From contig JAISZW010000117.1 of assembly GCA_031284445.1 (NCBI GenBank), positions 1-8,146 on the forward strand: a stretch of 8,146 nt of DNA, in the 5' to 3' direction. The position numbers were made by a program, and so were the translations under genes. Of this stretch, positions 5,195 to 8,146 are shown piece after piece. The notes under the pieces were generated by a model. It worked only from the letters and a program-made list of their open reading frames with translations. It made no database searches and had not been told where the DNA came from. Numbering within the stretch: position 1 is the first letter of the stretch; every line of letters starts with the position of its first letter. The DNA comes from Candidatus Methanovirga basalitermitum. GTDB lineage: Archaea > Methanobacteriota > Methanobacteria > Methanobacteriales > Methanobacteriaceae.

Positions 5195-7930
5195 ATGGAT
5201 AAAGAAAAGAAAATGAAAATAATTAAAACCATTGGAATAATAGCTGTTTTAGTATTATTCTCTTTTGTACTTAGAGCACAAACATACAATATGGGTTCAT
5301 TACCTCAAGAATATAAAGATGTCTACACAGATTCAGATGGACTTCCTTACTTTACTGAGATGGATTCATATTATCATCTTAGACTTGTTGAAAATCTTAT
5401 AAATCATGGTCATATTGGAGATACAATAGTAAATAATAGCCAAATGGATATGCACAGAATATCTCCAGACGGAGTCAATACCTCTTATCCACCAATGATA
5501 TTCTTGGTAACGGTCTTTTTTTATAAATTAGCAAGTTTAATATTTCATGATATTCCTATAAAATTTGTTGCTTATTGGCTCGGAGCTTTTATAGGCTCAC
5601 TTGTTGTCATCCCTGCATTTTTTATTGTGAGAAGAATAACCAATACTTACGGTGGAGTGGTTGCAGCATTACTTACTGCGATGTCTCCTAATTTTTTCTC
5701 ACACACTTATGCTGGATTTTATGATACGGATATGTTTACAGTATTACTACCACTTATAATGCTATTCTTCTTTATAGAAAGTATTCGCTTAAAAAATCCT
5801 AAATATAGGATAATTTCTGCAGTACTTACAGCCATTACTGTAGTAATATTTTCTATTTCATGGGTAGGCTACATTTTCTATCCAGCTATTCTTGTCTTTG
5901 CAATGCTAATGTTTTTAATTATAGGATTTATATTCAGATTAAAGATAATTAAACCTATAAAAAATTATTCTGATATAAAATCATGGTTTATAGATCAAAA
6001 AGAAATATCTACAATAGCTATCTTCATAATAATCTCATTTATAGGTTTATATATTACAACTGGAGGAATCAATGGAATTGCAGGAGCTATTTCATCACTT
6101 ACTGGTGCTGTAAATCTTCAAAATGCTGCTCTTGGTACTGGTGATTATCCTAATGTTATGACTTCAGTTGCAGAAATGCAAAAACCAAGCATTCTTAGTG
6201 GAGGATTATTTGGATTATTATCTTCAAATAGTGGAGGATTAATAAACGGTGTTGGTGGATTATTAGTATTTTTTGCTTCATTTTTCATGATTCTCATTTT
6301 TGCTTACAATTTCTGGAACTTAAGAATTATTAAAAGTAAGGATTCAGGTAGCAAAAAGCTTCCTAAATCCAAAAGAAAGATGGTTAAAAACATTAAATCA
6401 ACCAAAAATAAAGGTTTCACTGAAAAGTTCGCTGATTTAACTATAAACAACAACAATATAGAAGATAGTAAAAGTGAAATGCTTTTATATCTTACCACTT
6501 TTGGAATTTGGATGTTCATTTCATTGTTTGCATCATTGACTGCTTCAAGATTTATACCATTTTTTGTTATTCCTGTTGCTTTAACAGCTGGAATCTTTGT
6601 AGGATACTTTTACCAATACATTAAAAGGTATACTAATACAAATAATATGCTGTATATGGCAATTCTATCTTCATTAATAATAAGCTACTCAATGATAATG
6701 GTATTTATAAATAATGGACTGTTATATCCTTTGATTATTTTTATTATCTTAATATATTTATCTTACTTTATATTATACCAACAAAAAGCTATTTTCAATA
6801 AGATTAAAAAATTAAAAGGATTAAACATCAAAAAAGGAAGTTTTATTATCATATTAATATCTTTAGCTGTCGTTGCACCAACAATCACAGGAGCATACTA
6901 CACATCAACACACTCACAGCCAAGTACAGACGATGCATTTTGGAATTCAATGGAACATATTAAATTAACACAACCTAATGATACCGTCATAGCATCATGG
7001 TGGGATTATGGTTACTTATTTGAAATAGCTGCTGATAGAATGACAGTCTTTGATGGTGGTTCGCAAACAGGAGAAAGAGCATACTGGATAGGAAAAGCAC
7101 TTACAACATCAGATGATAAACTTTCTACATCTATTCTTAAAATGTTAGCCACTACTGGTGATAGAGCAGCAAACACCTTAACTAACTACACCAATGATAA
7201 AGGAAAATCTGCAAAAGTTTTAGAGGAGATTTTAACTAAATCAAAAACAGATGCTAAAAGTATTCTGACAAATAGTTATAATTTAACATCCAATCAAGCT
7301 GACACGATTGTGAATTACAGTCATCCTGATAATCCAAGACCAATTGTTTTTGTAATGGATTCACGGATGAAAGATATATCTGGAGTGTGGTCCTACTTTG
7401 GTTCATGGGACTTTGAAGCTCAACAAGGTAAGCAACTTTCATATTTCCTCCCATCCAAGTCTACTGTACCAACGACACAAAACGAGACTGGTAACACTAC
7501 AGAGATGATAAACTATCAAGAAGGAGAAGGAAATAACTCAATTGTATATAAAACCGTCTTTACTCAATATAATAATGGTTCCACAGACATAAAATTCGTT
7601 GCATCACATTCTGATGGAACTCCAATCCTACTTCAAGACGGTAGTGAATTTAAACCAACGATGGGTCAACAAAAGGAAATAACTATCTCTGATGCGAAGG
7701 TCATTGAAAATGGAAATTTAACTGTCGAGAAAACCCTAAATGAAAGTGGTGATTATTCATTACTTATAATTGGTGAAGGTGGAGTTTATCAATCTATTTT
7801 AATGCATAAAGACCTGTCAAATTCCATGTACACAAAACTCTACTTCATGAACGGTGCAAATCAAAGTTCATTTACAAATATCGGTAAAGAAAATGGTGCC
7901 TACGGTGTTTCATTATGGAAAGTCAAATAG
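5195..7930 (+). CDS. aglB: Dolichyl-phosphooligosaccharide-protein glycotransferase AglB (STT3 family)
   Basis: AglB is the single-subunit archaeal oligosaccharyltransferase that moves a lipid-linked glycan onto Asn of N-X-S/T sequons at the outer face of the membrane. From the ATG at 5195 it has 911 aa; an ATG at 5153 would add 14 residues but lacks a ribosome site. A membrane helix at about 9-27 is followed by external loop 1 with the catalytic Asp57 (EMDSYYHLR). The DxD-type FYDTDM is at 176-180 (Asp177, Asp179), the loop-5 glutamate is in TSVAEMQ (Glu327), and about 13 hydrophobic segments run to residue 567. The soluble C-terminal domain carries the sequon-binding WWDYG at 602-606. A Lys-rich cytosolic loop lies at about 380-425. 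The C-terminal domain itself contains about ten N-X-S/T sequons. The upstream spacer suggests the gene has its own promoter, and no other agl gene is in the window. Identification is secure. Confidence 0.95.
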   Translation: MDKEKKMKIIKTIGIIAVLVLFSFVLRAQTYNMGSLPQEYKDVYTDSDGLPYFTEMDSYYHLRLVENLINHGHIGDTIVNNSQMDMHRISPDGVNTSYPPMIFLVTVFFYKLASLIFHDIPIKFVAYWLGAFIGSLVVIPAFFIVRRITNTYGGVVAALLTAMSPNFFSHTYAGFYDTDMFTVLLPLIMLFFFIESIRLKNPKYRIISAVLTAITVVIFSISWVGYIFYPAILVFAMLMFLIIGFIFRLKIIKPIKNYSDIKSWFIDQKEISTIAIFIIISFIGLYITTGGINGIAGAISSLTGAVNLQNAALGTGDYPNVMTSVAEMQKPSILSGGLFGLLSSNSGGLINGVGGLLVFFASFFMILIFAYNFWNLRIIKSKDSGSKKLPKSKRKMVKNIKSTKNKGFTEKFADLTINNNNIEDSKSEMLLYLTTFGIWMFISLFASLTASRFIPFFVIPVALTAGIFVGYFYQYIKRYTNTNNMLYMAILSSLIISYSMIMVFINNGLLYPLIIFIILIYLSYFILYQQKAIFNKIKKLKGLNIKKGSFIIILISLAVVAPTITGAYYTSTHSQPSTDDAFWNSMEHIKLTQPNDTVIASWWDYGYLFEIAADRMTVFDGGSQTGERAYWIGKALTTSDDKLSTSILKMLATTGDRAANTLTNYTNDKGKSAKVLEEILTKSKTDAKSILTNSYNLTSNQADTIVNYSHPDNPRPIVFVMDSRMKDISGVWSYFGSWDFEAQQGKQLSYFLPSKSTVPTTQNETGNTTEMINYQEGEGNNSIVYKTVFTQYNNGSTDIKFVASHSDGTPILLQDGSEFKPTMGQQKEITISDAKVIENGNLTVEKTLNESGDYSLLIIGEGGVYQSILMHKDLSNSMYTKLYFMNGANQSSFTNIGKENGAYGVSLWKVK

Positions 7931-8146
7931 AAGTACATGTATACTATAATCAATGTCAAGGTGTCTGATTTATCGATAATCAACAAGTTGTGTAATCTCT
8001 TTAATTTCATTGTAACCTTTGGAAATCAGTATTCCTACTAAAAGTACATTCAAATACACATATTTATAAACAGATCTCTTCGTATAAGCATGAATATTCT
8101 TTAAATCCAACTCATTTCAGGAAATCAAAAAATTTAATATTTTCCA
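7931..8146. other. Downstream region of aglB without a convincing gene
   Basis: Nothing here can be called a gene with confidence. On the minus strand a frame is open from 8116 to a TAA at 7972-7970. It reads like protein (HAYTKRSVYKYVYLN, then VLLVGILISKGYNEIKEI) but has no ATG and is closed upstream by TGA, so at best it is a coding relic. Small palindromes occur: TACATGTA at 7934-7941, TATCGATA at 7971-7978 flanked by TGAT/ATCA, and CAAC-AA-GTTG at 7981-7990. No clear oligo-T terminator follows aglB. Confidence 0.4.

Noticed and set aside
7254..7454. 66-aa minus-strand frame inside aglB
   Set aside because: Antisense shadow of the AglB soluble domain.

Overview
The window is very AT-rich (by eye well under one-third G+C) and carries archaeal, specifically methanogen, genes: archaeal eIF5A with a hypusine site, the archaeal GTP cyclohydrolase MptA (methanopterin pathway), the F420-pathway radical SAM enzyme CofG and an AglB/STT3 oligosaccharyltransferase. 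TATA-type promoters, oligo-T stretches after genes and the low G+C fit a member of the Methanobacteriales. A Methanobrevibacter- or Methanosphaera-like organism is the best guess; this is inference from gene content and composition, not a database match.

Layout. Positions 1-375 are non-coding: a near-perfect hairpin (8-39), two degenerate 25-nt direct repeats that resemble insertion-sequence ends (93-117, 162-186), and a perfect 16-nt tandem repeat (286-317) downstream of eIF5A. The eIF5A gene lies on the minus strand (376-765). A 300-nt spacer holding divergent promoters separates it from mptA (plus strand, start probably 1074). An uncharacterised 149-aa protein follows (2080-2529), then a decayed FkbM-type methyltransferase gene (2572-3481) read across several frames, then cofG (3544-4680). 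An AT-only-looking spacer of about 470 nt (4681-5152) with tandem and inverted repeats precedes a strong TATA box and aglB (start probably 5195, ending 7930). The last 216 nt hold no convincing gene.

Function. mptA and cofG make the two signature one-carbon/hydride cofactors of methanogenesis (tetrahydromethanopterin and F420), and the conserved small protein between them may belong to the same housekeeping context. aglB transfers lipid-linked glycans to Asn on surface proteins. FkbM proteins often methylate sugars, so the broken FkbM gene may be a lost glycan-modification activity, although its position between cofactor genes gives no direct support for that.

I do not see a new multi-gene system (no CRISPR array, defence island, phage genes or intact transposon). 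The items most worth a second look are the FkbM pseudogene whose frame breaks all go in the same direction, the palindromes placed at the aglB and mptA promoters, and the short repeats in the two large spacers.
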